The notes: generated by a model not told the origin, from the sequence alone. A stretch of DNA of 64,000 nucleotides from Bacteroidales bacterium (GCA_017991835.1 JAGOPY010000001.1:335892-399891), one strand, 5' to 3'. Counted from the first letter of the stretch, positions 42,120 through 51,800 are shown. Program-made: numbers and translations.

Positions 42120-43232
42120 TTACTCCTCCGGCCAGATCTCCGCGAGCCTGGCCCGCAGGTCGTCGCCACGCAGGTTCTTTGCAATGATCACGCCGTTGCT
42201 GTCGAGCAATACGTTCGACGGGATGGAGCGGATGCCGTAAAGCTTGCCCGCCGCGTTCTCCCAGCCTTTCAGATCCGAAACGTGCCCCCAGGTCAATCCG
42301 TCGTCTTTAATGGCCTGCAGCCAGCGGTCGCGCTTCGTATCGAAAGAGACACCGAAAATATCAAACCCTCTCTCATGGTATTCGCCGTAAAGCTTCACCA
42401 GGTTCGGGTTCTCCTCGCGGCACGGAGCACACCACGACGCCCAGAAATCAACCAGAAGGTAGCCTTTCCCCACCTGGTCGGATAATGCAACCGCCGTACC
42501 CGCCGAATCGGGCATAGAGAACGGCACATATGGCTTCCCGATGGCCACCCGCTTCAGCGTGGCCAGGTAATCCTCCGCAAAACCGGTGTACACCGAATGC
42601 GACAGCGCCGTGTCGAACCCGCCCAGGGCCGTCTCCAGCTCTTCCAGCTCATAAGCGTAAGAATTCCGGTAAATAATGTACGGGCTGATGAATGAGGATT
42701 TGTTCTGTAATACATAATCCTTCGAGAATTGCGTCCGCTCGTTATCGAGAACTGTGATCAGCGAATCGAAATATTTCACCTTCTCCGTCTCACCCGCCTC
42801 CTGGGCCATGTTGTAGAGCTGGTAATTGTCCCTGATCTTTTTGCTGAACAGATCCAGCTTATCCAGGTACGCATCGTACTCCGTCTGCGTCTTCGATCCG
42901 GTGATCTTCGTCTTGTCGATATCTTTCGTGATGATGTTTACGATGATCGGCGCAGGCTCGATGAAAAACGGCACCGACGACCGGGTCGACGGGATGTTCA
43001 GATAATAAACCTCGGGGTAACCGACCGTCCCTTCAAACCGGAACGTGCCCTTATCGGTGAGCTGAACGGAATCGACCGTCACCATCGGGCCTTCAACCCT
43101 CTTCTGCAGCAAAACGTAACCGGATACCGTGGTATCGACAGTACCGTCGATGACAAAGGCATTTTTGACTTCCGGCTTGCAGGAGGCCAGGAGAGCAACA
43201 ATCGAAATGAGGATTACAGAGTTTCTAAACAT
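42120..43232 (-). CDS. TlpA-like thioredoxin-fold lipoprotein with N-terminal DUF4369-type domain
   Basis: A 370-residue protein. The ATG giving MFRNSVILISIVALLASCKPE is preferred over an upstream TTG, because it puts a lipobox Cys after a proper hydrophobic core. The first part (about 25-130) resembles DUF4369 (FVIDGTVDTTVSGYVLLQ). A helical middle follows. The thioredoxin domain near residue 240 has LLVDFWASWCAPCREENPNLVKLY with a Cys-x2-Cys redox pair, and GFDIFGVSFDTKRDRW. It is expected to be a periplasmic membrane-anchored disulfide reductase. Downstream of mreD but separated from it by a MITE. Confidence 0.88.
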   Translation of the reverse strand: MFRNSVILISIVALLASCKPEVKNAFVIDGTVDTTVSGYVLLQKRVEGPMVTVDSVQLTDKGTFRFEGTVGYPEVYYLNIPSTRSSVPFFIEPAPIIVNIITKDIDKTKITGSKTQTEYDAYLDKLDLFSKKIRDNYQLYNMAQEAGETEKVKYFDSLITVLDNERTQFSKDYVLQNKSSFISPYIIYRNSYAYELEELETALGGFDTALSHSVYTGFAEDYLATLKRVAIGKPYVPFSMPDSAGTAVALSDQVGKGYLLVDFWASWCAPCREENPNLVKLYGEYHERGFDIFGVSFDTKRDRWLQAIKDDGLTWGHVSDLKGWENAAGKLYGIRSIPSNVLLDSNGVIIAKNLRGDDLRARLAEIWPEE

Positions 43233-43266
43233 AAAAGAAATATTAAATTTATTATACAATTTTTAT

Positions 43267-43365
43267 TGCTCCAACGACTAAAGCCGTTGGTTCCGGAATT
43301 GATTGAACCGACGGCTTCAGTCGTCGGACTACCTAAAAAAAGTGAATATATGGACTTTTGAGACA
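43267..43365 (+). mobile_element. MITE copy B, truncated at its left end
   Basis: It retains CCAACGACTAAAGCCGTTGG, CCGACGGCTTCAGTCGTCGG and the right end GACTTTTGAGACA. The left terminal repeat is missing. Same orientation as copy C. Confidence 0.82.
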
Positions 43366-43455
43366 TCCTTACAACAAACCTAAAAAGCAACCATTCAACT
43401 TTTAATACAGCTTCACGAAATTCGTTCCAACAATAACAAAACTAAGAACAATCTC

Positions 43456-43971
43456 TTACTCTACCTTCCGGGAGTAAAACAAATATTGCAGCATCATGAT
43501 GATCAGAGTGCTCAATGCCGTGTTTATCAACACCTTGACAAAGGTACGCAAAAATTCGTCCAGCCTGAAAACCTCCAGGTAAAAGATCATCAGGTGGTGC
43601 AGGAAAACCAGGATCACCGTGTAGGCCAGGAACCACGCCGCCCCCGAGTCACGTACATTCGGATACTGCCACGGCTCCACATCGTCTTTTTTCCCTACCA
43701 GCCGGATCACCCCGGGCCTGAGAAAGGCAAGGGTAACCGACGCCAGCGCGTGCATCCCCGGCGTGTGCATGAAAAAATCGATCGTCAGGCCCATCAGGAA
43801 AGCCAGGAGCAGCAACTGAAATCCCTTGATGTCGTAAGGGAGCATGAGGATGAACAGAACGTACACCATCGGGTTGACGTACCCGCTGACCATCACCTTG
43901 TTGAAGATGAAGACCTGCGCCAGCGCCAGCACAACGAAACGGGCGATATTTCCGATCAGCTTCCTATTCAT
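43456..43971 (-). CDS. mreD: Rod shape-determining protein MreD
   Basis: A 171-residue inner-membrane protein with five or six hydrophobic segments (IARFVVLALAQVFIF, MVYVLFILMLPYDI, LLLLAFLMGLTIDFFMHTPGMHA). It is the partner of MreB and MreC in the elongation machinery. It overlaps mreC by eight bases. In many Bacteroidota a PBP2 gene and rodA follow, but here a MITE and an unrelated lipoprotein gene do. Confidence 0.88.
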   Translation of the reverse strand: MNRKLIGNIARFVVLALAQVFIFNKVMVSGYVNPMVYVLFILMLPYDIKGFQLLLLAFLMGLTIDFFMHTPGMHALASVTLAFLRPGVIRLVGKKDDVEPWQYPNVRDSGAAWFLAYTVILVFLHHLMIFYLEVFRLDEFLRTFVKVLINTALSTLIIMMLQYLFYSRKVE

Positions 43972-44785
43972 TCGGCGTCTTGGTTTGCAGGCGGTTCAGC
44001 TCTCCCCGCGTCGGATTGTCGACCACGTAAACATAACTGATCTTGTTGTAATCGACGGTAAACCTGACTTTTCCCTTCTTGAACATATTCTCCATCTCGT
44101 CGTCGACATATTCCACCGTTCCGATCATCAGCCCTTCGGGGAAAATCCGCGAATTGCCGCTGGTCAGGATCGTGTCGCCGGGCAGCAGGCTCACGTGTGT
44201 CGGAATGTGCGAAATGTCGCCTAGCCGGTAGTTTACGCCGTCCCAGGAGACATTCACAAGCTGGTCGTTCTTTTTGATCCTTCCGCTGATCCGGGAATCT
44301 TTGTGGAGGACCGAGATACCCGAGCTGTAGTGCTCCGACACATCGATGATGATCCCCACAACGCCGTTGCCGGCAATCACCCCCATGTCTTTTTTGATCC
44401 CGCTGGTGTAGCCTTTGTCGATCATGAAAAAGTTGTTGCGGTATTGGGTGGAGTTGCTGATGATACGGGCGCTGATATATTTTTCGGTCAGGTCGTTTTC
44501 CAGCCGCACCAGCGAATCGGGGATGATCCGCGTTTTCAGGTTCAGCAGGGCCCGGAGCCGGGCATTCTCTTTCGCCAGCTCGTCGTTCGATCTTTTCAGG
44601 TCGATGAAGCTGGTCATATTTTCATAGTAGGTGTTGAACTTTCCGGTGATGCCATTGGTGACGCCGACGACCTTCGAACGCTGGTAATAGTTGTTGTTGT
44701 AAAGGAGCGTGAAGGAGATGACCAGGAAGATCAGGTAAAAAAATAAGAACTGGTACCTGGAAATGAATGCCAGCAGGTTTCGCAT
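43964..44785 (-). CDS. mreC: Rod shape-determining protein MreC
   Basis: A 273-residue protein: one N-terminal membrane helix (YQFLFFYLIFLVISFTLLYN), a short coiled coil (FIDLKRSNDELAKENARLRALL), then the periplasmic beta domains. IDKGYTSGIKKDMGVIAGNGVVGIIIDV lies near residue 135, and LLPGDTILTSGNSRIFPEGLMIGTV near 205. Links cytoplasmic MreB to cell-wall synthases. It starts one base after mreB. Confidence 0.94.
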   Translation of the reverse strand: MRNLLAFISRYQFLFFYLIFLVISFTLLYNNNYYQRSKVVGVTNGITGKFNTYYENMTSFIDLKRSNDELAKENARLRALLNLKTRIIPDSLVRLENDLTEKYISARIISNSTQYRNNFFMIDKGYTSGIKKDMGVIAGNGVVGIIIDVSEHYSSGISVLHKDSRISGRIKKNDQLVNVSWDGVNYRLGDISHIPTHVSLLPGDTILTSGNSRIFPEGLMIGTVEYVDDEMENMFKKGKVRFTVDYNKISYVYVVDNPTRGELNRLQTKTPNE

Positions 44786-44786
44786 C

Positions 44787-45809
44787 TTACTTTATGAGGA
44801 ATGTGAATTTGTCGAAGTTCTTCAACGCGATGCCTGTTCCCCTGGCTACGGCCCGCAGCGGATCTTCCGCCATATGGACCGGCAGCTTGGTTTTGAGGTG
44901 GAGGCGCTTGTCGAGCCCGCGGAGCAGCGAACCGCCGCCGGCGAGATAGATGCCTGTCCTGTAAATGTCGGCCGAAAGTTCCGGCGGGGTCATCTCAAGG
45001 GCGTTGAGTACCGCCGCTTCGATCTTGGAGATCGATTTGTCGAGCGAGTGGGCGATCTCGGCGTAGTTCACCGTGATCTCCTTCGGGATGCCGGTCAGCA
45101 TGTCGCGGCCGTGCACCGGGAAATCGTCGGGAGGATTGTCGATATCGGTCAGCGCGGCGCCGACTTCGATCTTGATCCGCTCGGCCGTCCGCTCCCCGAT
45201 GTTGATGTTGTGCTGTTTGCGCATGTACTCTTCGATATCGGCGTTGAAGTCGTCGCCGGCGATGCGGATCGACTTGTTGTTCACGATCCCGCCGAGGGCG
45301 ATGACCGCGATCTCGCTGGTACCGCCGCCAATGTCGATGATCATGTTGCCGGTGGGCTCCAGCACATCGATCCCGATCCCGATCGCCGCCGCCATGGGCT
45401 CGTGGATCAGCCTGACCTCCTTGGCCCCCGCCTGCTCGGCGGAGTCTTTAACGGCCCGTTCCTCCACTTCGGTGATCCCCGATGGGATGCAGATGACCAT
45501 CTTCAGCGCCGGAGGGAAAACATTGTTCTTGAAGCCGATCATCTTGATCATTTCCCGGATCATGATCTCGGCCGCCTTGAAGTCGGCGATCACGCCGTCG
45601 CGTAACGGCCTGATCGTCCGGATGTTCTCGTGCGTCTTGCCATGCATCATCATGGCTTTTTTCCCGACAGCGATCACTTTGCCGGTATTCCGCTCAAGGG
45701 CAACGATCGAGGGCTCGTCAACGACGACCTTATCGTTGTAAATGATGATGGTATTGGCAGTACCGAGGTCAATGGCGATTTCTTTGGTGAGAAATGAAAA
45801 GAGTCCCAT
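44787..45809 (-). CDS. mreB: Actin-like cell-shape protein MreB
   Basis: A 340-residue actin-fold ATPase that guides lateral cell-wall growth. AIDLGTANTIIYN-like IAIDLGTANTIIIYND is the phosphate-1 loop near residue 12. LRDGVIADFKAAE lies near 70, MIIDIGGGTSEIAVIALGG (phosphate 2) near 155, and YLAGGGSLLRGLDK (adenosine loop) near 290. Normal length. First gene of mreBCD and 31 bases downstream of purH, on the same strand. Confidence 0.97.
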   Translation of the reverse strand: MGLFSFLTKEIAIDLGTANTIIIYNDKVVVDEPSIVALERNTGKVIAVGKKAMMMHGKTHENIRTIRPLRDGVIADFKAAEIMIREMIKMIGFKNNVFPPALKMVICIPSGITEVEERAVKDSAEQAGAKEVRLIHEPMAAAIGIGIDVLEPTGNMIIDIGGGTSEIAVIALGGIVNNKSIRIAGDDFNADIEEYMRKQHNINIGERTAERIKIEVGAALTDIDNPPDDFPVHGRDMLTGIPKEITVNYAEIAHSLDKSISKIEAAVLNALEMTPPELSADIYRTGIYLAGGGSLLRGLDKRLHLKTKLPVHMAEDPLRAVARGTGIALKNFDKFTFLIK

Positions 45810-45840
45810 TCGTTCTATCTGTTATGCGCTGTAAATACTC

Positions 45841-47322
45841 CTAATGTTTAAAATGCCGCGTACCCGTGAAAACCATGGCCATCCCGTGGTTGCGGCAAAA
45901 ATCGACCGAATCCTGGTCTCTGACCGAACCGCCGGGCTGGATCACGGCTGTGATCCCGGCTTTGTGTGCGATCTCCACCGAGTCGGCAAAGGGAAAAAAC
46001 GCGTCCGAGGCCAGAACGGCGCCCTGCAGATCGAAGCCGAATTCCCCCGCTTTGGCAATGGCCTGTTTCAGCGCATCGACCCGCGAGGTCTGCCCGACCC
46101 CGCTGCCGATCAGTTGCCGGTCTTTGGCCAGCACGATGGCATTGGAGCGGGTGTGCTTTACGATCTTGTTGGCGAAGAGCAGATCGTCGGTCTCTCTCTC
46201 CGTCGGCACCCTCTCGGTGACCGGCCGGAGATCATCCCGCGTTTCCGTTTTAAGGTCTTTATCCTGCTCAATGATCCCGTTCAGCAGCGAACGGAACTGG
46301 CGCTCAGGAAAATCGTAACTTCCCTGGCGCAAAATTATTCTATTTTTCTTGCTTTGAAGCTTTTCCAGCGCACTTTTTTTGTACGAAGGCGCCAGGATGA
46401 CCTCGAAAAACAGCTTGTCGATCTCTTCGGCTGTGGCTTCATCCACCTCCCTGTTAGTGATAAGCACGCCGCCATAAGCCGATAAGGGGTCGCCGGCCAG
46501 CGCCTTCCGCCAGGCGTCGGCCAGGACAGGCCGGCTGGCGCATCCGCAGGCATTGTTGTGCTTGAGGATGGCAAACGTCGGCTCGTCGAACTCTTTGATC
46601 AGGGCAATGGCGGCATCGATGTCGCCCAGGTTGTTGTACGAGAGCTCTTTCCCGTGCAACTGGGTGAAAACCCGGCCGGGATCACCGTGGAAAGTCCCCT
46701 GCTGGTGCGGATTTTCGCCGTAACGCAACTTCACCGGGGGCTGGAAATGGCCCAGGATGGCCATATCGTACGATGATGTCACACCGAAAGCCATGCCGGC
46801 AAAGCGCCGCCGCTCCTCCAGGGTCGTGACGCCATCCTGGTCTTTCAGGATCTTAAGAAGGTCGGGATACTGGTTTACGGAGGAGATGATGAGAACGTCC
46901 TCGTAATTTTTTGCGGCCGCCCGGATCAGCGAAATGCCCCCGATATCGATCTTTTCGATGATCTCGTCCTCGTCGGTCGTCCGGGCCACCGTCTCCCGGA
47001 AGGGATACAGGTCGACCACCACCAGGTCGATCGGTGGAATGTTGTAATTCTTCGCCTGTTTCACATCTTCCTCATTTTCACGGCGATGCAGGATACCGCC
47101 GAAAACTTTCGGGTGGAGCGTTTTTACCCTCCCTCCGAAGATAGAAGGGTAAGCGGTGAGCGATTCTACCGTAATGGCCGGAATACCCAGCCCGGTAATG
47201 AAATCATAGGTTCCGCCGGTGGAGTAAATCGTAACGCCGTTGCGGCGCAGCTCATGCAGGATATCCTCGAGGCCGGTCTTGTAATATACTGAAATCAGGG
47301 CGCTTCTGATTTTCTTTTCCAT
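45841..47322 (-). CDS. purH: Bifunctional AICAR transformylase / IMP cyclohydrolase
   Basis: Catalyses the last two steps of IMP synthesis. The 493-residue protein has the MGS-like cyclohydrolase domain at the N-terminus (IYSTGGTYDFITGLGIP, RVKTLHPKVFGGIL). The AICARFT domain follows, with LRYGENPHQQGTFHG near residue 200, AILKHNNACGCA near 255, DPLSAYGGV near 280, and SDAFFPFADSVEIAHKAGITAVIQPGGS near the end. Length slightly short of 500-530 but complete. A -7 box lies upstream and the gene likely leads the mre operon. Confidence 0.96.
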   Translation of the reverse strand: MEKKIRSALISVYYKTGLEDILHELRRNGVTIYSTGGTYDFITGLGIPAITVESLTAYPSIFGGRVKTLHPKVFGGILHRRENEEDVKQAKNYNIPPIDLVVVDLYPFRETVARTTDEDEIIEKIDIGGISLIRAAAKNYEDVLIISSVNQYPDLLKILKDQDGVTTLEERRRFAGMAFGVTSSYDMAILGHFQPPVKLRYGENPHQQGTFHGDPGRVFTQLHGKELSYNNLGDIDAAIALIKEFDEPTFAILKHNNACGCASRPVLADAWRKALAGDPLSAYGGVLITNREVDEATAEEIDKLFFEVILAPSYKKSALEKLQSKKNRIILRQGSYDFPERQFRSLLNGIIEQDKDLKTETRDDLRPVTERVPTERETDDLLFANKIVKHTRSNAIVLAKDRQLIGSGVGQTSRVDALKQAIAKAGEFGFDLQGAVLASDAFFPFADSVEIAHKAGITAVIQPGGSVRDQDSVDFCRNHGMAMVFTGTRHFKH

Positions 47323-47359
47323 ATTGATAACGAATAAATATGCTTTAAGGTTGAAACTT

Positions 47360-47367
47360 CAAATATA
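47360..47367 (-). promoter_or_regulatory. Bacteroidota promoter for purH-mreBCD
   Basis: CAAATATA on the + strand reads TATATTTG on the coding strand, 38 bases before purH. A TTG lies about 19 bases further upstream, in the expected -33 position. Confidence 0.6.
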
Positions 47368-47423
47368 AGGCTTAATCTCATCTCAATTATATTATTTTTA
47401 CCATCTCAAAAGGGACGAAAAAG

Positions 47424-48674
47424 ATGAAAATCTTTCTTAAACTTCTGATGGAAAGCTACTTGTTCGCCGTTACGGAGATCATCCGGAACAAGGTCAGAAC
47501 ATTGCTTTCGTTATTGGGAATCACTATTGGTATATTTTCCATCATCTCCGTATTCACGATTTTCGATTCGATGGAATCATCCATCCGCTCAAGTATCAAC
47601 TCACTCGGTAACGATGTGTTGTTTGTCCAGAAATGGCCCTGGGCAATGGGGGGCGATTACCCGTGGTGGAAGTATATCAGCCGGCCCGAAGCGTCGCTTA
47701 CCGATCTGAAAGAGATCCAGCGCCGCAGCCAGGCCAGCGAGACCAGCTCATATCTTTCCGGATTATCGGAAACGATCAAATACCGCGAGAAATCCATCCA
47801 GAATGCCAATGTGATCATGGTGGCGGAGAATTACGACCGGGTGATGACTGTCGACATCACCGAAGGACGGTTTATCTCCCCGCTTGAATTTTCCAGCGGA
47901 AGGCCGGTTGTGGTTATCGGCAGCGATATCGCTGAAAATTTCCTGTCGTCGACAACGGCATCCGCTTTAGGGAAAAAGATCAGGATTTTCGGGATGAACG
48001 TCGAAGTGATCGGCGTAATGAAGAAACAGGGAAACAACATGTTTGGCAATTCCTCCGACGACCAGTTGATCGTGCCGGTGAATTTCGCCCGGAATCATGT
48101 GGATATGCGGTATGCCCAGGGTGCGATCATTGTCAAGGCCAGAACGGGCGTATCGCTCGACCAGTTGAGGGACGAGCTGCAGGGGATCATGCGGGCAGTG
48201 AGAAAGCTCAAGCCGAAGGCAGAAGATAATTTCGCAATCAACCAGACCGATGTGATCTCGAAAGGGTTCGACCAGTTATTCGGCGTGATCGGCGTGGTCG
48301 GTTGGATCATCGGGGGATTTTCGCTGCTGGTGGGTGGGTTCGGTATCGCCAATATCATGTTTGTATCGGTTAAAGAACGGACGCGAATCATCGGAATACA
48401 AAAATCAATGGGGGCAAAGAACTATTTCATCCTGCTGCAATTCCTGTTCGAAGCGGTTTTTCTGTCGCTTCTTGGCGGATTGCTCGGCCTTCTGATCGTT
48501 TTCCTGCTGACATTCGTCATCTCCAGGTCGTTCGATATGGAGCTGGTGCTCACCATCGGAAATATCATTCTTGGCATCACCGTTTCCGCTTTGATCGGAT
48601 TTGTTTCGGGGCTGGTACCGGCCTGGAATGCTTCCCGGCTCGATCCGGTCGAAGCCATGCGATCCACATTCTGA
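47424..48674 (+). CDS. ABC transporter permease, MacB/FtsX type
   Basis: A 416-residue membrane protein of the MacB-like permease family, which uses ATP hydrolysis by a partner to move periplasmic or membrane substrates. An N-terminal helix (LLSLLGITIGIFSIISVFTIF) is followed by a periplasmic MacB_PCD domain (about 55-260, with SLGNDVLFVQKWP and VIGSDIAENFL). Three C-terminal helices carry the FtsX signature GGFGIANIMFVSVKERTRIIGIQKSMGA, and the typical end PAWNASRLDPVEAMR. No ATPase gene is adjacent. Confidence 0.92.
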   Translation: MKIFLKLLMESYLFAVTEIIRNKVRTLLSLLGITIGIFSIISVFTIFDSMESSIRSSINSLGNDVLFVQKWPWAMGGDYPWWKYISRPEASLTDLKEIQRRSQASETSSYLSGLSETIKYREKSIQNANVIMVAENYDRVMTVDITEGRFISPLEFSSGRPVVVIGSDIAENFLSSTTASALGKKIRIFGMNVEVIGVMKKQGNNMFGNSSDDQLIVPVNFARNHVDMRYAQGAIIVKARTGVSLDQLRDELQGIMRAVRKLKPKAEDNFAINQTDVISKGFDQLFGVIGVVGWIIGGFSLLVGGFGIANIMFVSVKERTRIIGIQKSMGAKNYFILLQFLFEAVFLSLLGGLLGLLIVFLLTFVISRSFDMELVLTIGNIILGITVSALIGFVSGLVPAWNASRLDPVEAMRSTF

Positions 48675-48781
48675 GAGGCTTTCAGAACGGAGGAAAAATA
48701 TTTCTCCGGCCGACCGGGTATTTTTCGCCCAAAAAGCTGATTAATCAGCAGATAAATGATTAATTTTAGCCAGTTAAAATT

Positions 48782-50536
48782 ATGGAAAAACGCTGGGTAT
48801 TAAAACCGCAGGGAAACAAAGATCTGGTCAGGCATCTGAGCAAGGTTTTGAATATTAATGAAAACCTGGCGAACCTGCTGGCGCAGAGGGGTGTGGCCAG
48901 TTACGACGGGGCGAAGGCATACTTCCGCCCGCAACTGGAACATTTGCACGATCCTTTCCTGATGAAAGACATGCATAAAGCCGTGGAAAGGATTGAAAAA
49001 GCCCTGAAAAAAGGCGAGAAGATCCTGGTTTACGGGGATTATGATGTGGATGGCACCACCGCGGTGGCGCTGGTCTATACATTCCTGAAAAAGCTTCACG
49101 AGAAAGTCGACTTCTATGTGCCCGACCGGTACAGTGAAGGATATGGCATTTCATTCAAGGGGATCGATTTTGCCGCCGAAAACGGCTTCAGTCTTATCAT
49201 TGCGCTCGACTGCGGTATCAAAGCCGTGGAAAAGGTAGCCTATGCCACCGGCAAGAAAGTCGATTTCATCATTTGCGACCATCACCGGCCGGGAGACTCC
49301 CTGCCCGAAGCCATTGCGATCCTTGACCCCAAGCGCGACGACTGTACCTATCCTTACAAGGAGCTGGCCGGGTGCGGCATCGGGTTCAAGCTTATCCAGG
49401 CCTTTGCCTGGAAGAACAATATTGCATTCTCATCCCTGGAAGAGTACCTCGACCTGGTGGTGGTGAGCATCGCCTCCGACATTGTGCCGATTACCGGCGA
49501 GAACCGGGTGCTGGCCTATTACGGACTGAAACGGATCAACTCCAGGCCCCGGGCCGGGCTCGAAGCCATCCTCAACGTCAGCAACAAATACAGCAAAACC
49601 AATGGCGAAGGCCCCGACCGGCAATACATCCGCGAACTGACCATCAACGACCTGGTGTTCATCGTCGGACCGAGGATCAACGCCGCCGGCAGGATCAAAA
49701 GCGCCCGCACCTCGGTCGAACTGCTCATCACGAAAGATCCGGCAGAGGCCTTCGAACTGGGCAACCAGATCAACAAGCAGAACAGCGACCGCAAGACCCT
49801 GGATACGCAGGCCACGCACCATGCCCTCGAAATCATCCATTCCGACCCGAAGTTCCTGAAAAGGAGGAGTACGGTCCTGTACCACCCCGAATGGCACAAA
49901 GGGGTGATCGGGATTGTGGCGTCGCGCCTGATTGAAGCGTATTACCGGCCGACGATCGTGCTGACGCACTCCGAGGGAATGATCACCGGCTCGGCCCGTT
50001 CGATCAAAGGATTCGACATCTACGACGCCGTCGATTCCTGCGGCGATCTCCTGGAGCACTTCGGAGGCCATATGTACGCCGCCGGCCTGTCGCTCCTGCC
50101 CGAAAATTTCGACAAATTCAAGGAACGCTTCGAAGAATATGTGAGTACCCACCTGACCGAAGAGCTGGCTGTACCGGAAATAGAGATCGACTCGAAGCTG
50201 AACCTGCAGGATGTCCAGCGGAAGTTCTACGATATTCTCAGGCAGTTTGCCCCGTTCGGCCCCGGCAACATGTCGCCCGTATTCCAGACCGACAATGTAA
50301 TCGACGCCGGCAAAGCCAAGATCGTCGGCAACAACCACCTTAAGCTGGAGGTCTTTCAGCGCGATGTCCGCAGCGAACCTATCTCAGCTATCGCTTTCGG
50401 ACAGGGCGAAGAGAACTTCGAACACATCCGCGACGGCAACCCGTTCGACATCTGCTACCACATCGAAGAGAACGAATGGAACGGCCGCAAATCCTTCCAG
50501 CTCAACATCAAAGACATCAAATGGTCGGCGGGGTAG
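48782..50536 (+). CDS. recJ: Single-stranded-DNA-specific exonuclease RecJ
   Basis: A 5'-3' single-strand DNA exonuclease of recombination and mismatch repair. The 584-residue protein carries the DHH motifs: VYGDYDVDGTTAVAL near residue 82, LDCGIKAV, and IICDHHRPGD near 163. VGPRINAAGRIKSA lies near 298, and the DHHA1 part includes GVIGIVASRLIEAYYRPTIVL and FGGHMYAAG near 430. A C-terminal OB-like domain ends the protein. Length is normal. Confidence 0.95.
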   Translation: MEKRWVLKPQGNKDLVRHLSKVLNINENLANLLAQRGVASYDGAKAYFRPQLEHLHDPFLMKDMHKAVERIEKALKKGEKILVYGDYDVDGTTAVALVYTFLKKLHEKVDFYVPDRYSEGYGISFKGIDFAAENGFSLIIALDCGIKAVEKVAYATGKKVDFIICDHHRPGDSLPEAIAILDPKRDDCTYPYKELAGCGIGFKLIQAFAWKNNIAFSSLEEYLDLVVVSIASDIVPITGENRVLAYYGLKRINSRPRAGLEAILNVSNKYSKTNGEGPDRQYIRELTINDLVFIVGPRINAAGRIKSARTSVELLITKDPAEAFELGNQINKQNSDRKTLDTQATHHALEIIHSDPKFLKRRSTVLYHPEWHKGVIGIVASRLIEAYYRPTIVLTHSEGMITGSARSIKGFDIYDAVDSCGDLLEHFGGHMYAAGLSLLPENFDKFKERFEEYVSTHLTEELAVPEIEIDSKLNLQDVQRKFYDILRQFAPFGPGNMSPVFQTDNVIDAGKAKIVGNNHLKLEVFQRDVRSEPISAIAFGQGEENFEHIRDGNPFDICYHIEENEWNGRKSFQLNIKDIKWSAG

Positions 50537-50537
50537 G

Positions 50538-51062
50538 TTACTTTATCGCTTTCACCTTCGTCGACAAATAAATCAAAAACACCCCGGCCACGACAGCCAG
50601 AACCCCGATCACCTTTGACAACGTCCCGTCGGTGCCCATCTGGCTGTAAAACAACAGCAAACCAAAAACCAGCGTGATCACGCCGTTGATGCTGAACAGG
50701 TAATGGTTCGTTACTTTTTTTCGCATCCTAACCGAAAGGATGATCTGCAGCAAACCCATTAACGCGGCCCAGATGCCGATCAGGGTCATGAACAGGTCGA
50801 GCGACTTGCCGGGATTGATCGCGATCAGCAGCCCGATCAGGAATGCAAAAATTGACATGACCATGTTCAGCACGTAGCTCTTGTTGGCTTTCTTATTCCG
50901 GTATGAAAAATAAAAAAGGACAAACCCGCAGGCCAGGATAAATATCCCGAAATACCGGACATATTTCAGCATCATATCCTGCGATACCATCAGGACAAAT
51001 ACACCGAACAAAATGGCTATCAACCCGTTGATCAGAAAAACAAACCAGTTGGACGTTTTCAT
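50538..51062 (-). CDS. DUF308/HdeD-like membrane protein
   Basis: A 174-residue protein of six short membrane helices in hairpin pairs (FLINGLIAILFGVFVLMV, YFGIFILACGFVLFYFS, MVMSIFAFLIGLLIAINP, LIGIWAALMGLLQIILS, INGVITLVFGLLLFY, VIGVLAVVAGVFLIYLS). This is the DUF308/HdeD architecture, sometimes tied to acid resistance. The stop faces recJ's stop one base away. The upstream gap to the LysE-type gene is filled by two heptamer arrays. Confidence 0.8.
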   Translation of the reverse strand: MKTSNWFVFLINGLIAILFGVFVLMVSQDMMLKYVRYFGIFILACGFVLFYFSYRNKKANKSYVLNMVMSIFAFLIGLLIAINPGKSLDLFMTLIGIWAALMGLLQIILSVRMRKKVTNHYLFSINGVITLVFGLLLFYSQMGTDGTLSKVIGVLAVVAGVFLIYLSTKVKAIK

Positions 51063-51064
51063 AT

Positions 51065-51163
51065 GATATTCGATTTACGATATTCGATTTTCGATATAAA
51101 CTAATTCCCCCCTATTACTTGCTCACTGTTCACCGCTCACCGCTCACTGTTCACCGCTCACTG
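51065..51163. repeat. Two heptamer arrays between membrane-protein genes
   Basis: GATATTC/GATTTTC units (51065-51097) and G(C/T)TCACC/GTTCACT-type units (51121-51163), both with a 7-bp period. The second belongs to the family at 2871 and 17090. Confidence 0.92.
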
Positions 51164-51796
51164 TCCCCCCATCACCAGGTAGGTCTTCACAAAAAGGTAA
51201 ATCCCGAACAGCACCAGCCCGACCCCGGCTATCCTGTTGATCCACACAATATTATGCGTTTGAAGGTATTTCTTGACTTTGTAGGCGGAGAAAATTTTCA
51301 GCACGTCGAAAAGCAGGACCGTGCCCAGTGCCGACGCGAAAAAGGAGACCAGCATCAGCATGTCGGCTTTGTAATTGGCTGTAAATCCGACAACAATACC
51401 CATCCAGAATATCCAGATGAAGGGGTTGGTGAAATTGATAAAGAACCCTTTCAGGATGTAGGTGGTGAAGAACGGTTCCTGCTTTTTATACTCCGGATCG
51501 CTGGTGTCGACATTGATCAGCACCGGCCGCCGGTAGGTAACGATCCCGAAGATGATGAGGACAATGCCGCCCACCAGGCCGAGAATGGTTTTATTGCTTT
51601 CAAAGATTTGCACGGCTCCCAGGAAACCAAGTGCGACCAGGACCGCATCACTGAGGAAAACCCCGAACGCCAGCAAAACCGCGGCCCAGAATCCCCGCAG
51701 GATGCTCGTCTGGATCTCGGCCACCAGGGCCGGGCCAAATCCGAAGAAAATAGATAGGGTGAGCCCGAGAAGTATGCCCTCTATGATAGTCTGCAT
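51158..51796 (-). CDS. LysE family translocator
   Basis: A 212-residue six-helix membrane protein of the LysE/RhtB exporter superfamily, which exports amino acids or similar small molecules. The N-terminus GILLGLTLSIFFGFGPALVAEIQTSILRGF and the FFINFTNPFIWIFWMGIV motif are characteristic. It starts four bases after the GH3-family stop, so they are probably co-transcribed. The last codons read into the heptamer array. Confidence 0.88.
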   Translation of the reverse strand: MQTIIEGILLGLTLSIFFGFGPALVAEIQTSILRGFWAAVLLAFGVFLSDAVLVALGFLGAVQIFESNKTILGLVGGIVLIIFGIVTYRRPVLINVDTSDPEYKKQEPFFTTYILKGFFINFTNPFIWIFWMGIVVGFTANYKADMLMLVSFFASALGTVLLFDVLKIFSAYKVKKYLQTHNIVWINRIAGVGLVLFGIYLFVKTYLVMGGQ

Positions 51797-51800
51797 CGGT

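Noticed and set aside
44763-45605. A 280-codon frame on the + strand opposite mreB
   Set aside because: It is the antisense shadow of a strongly conserved MreB and shows no recognisable motifs.
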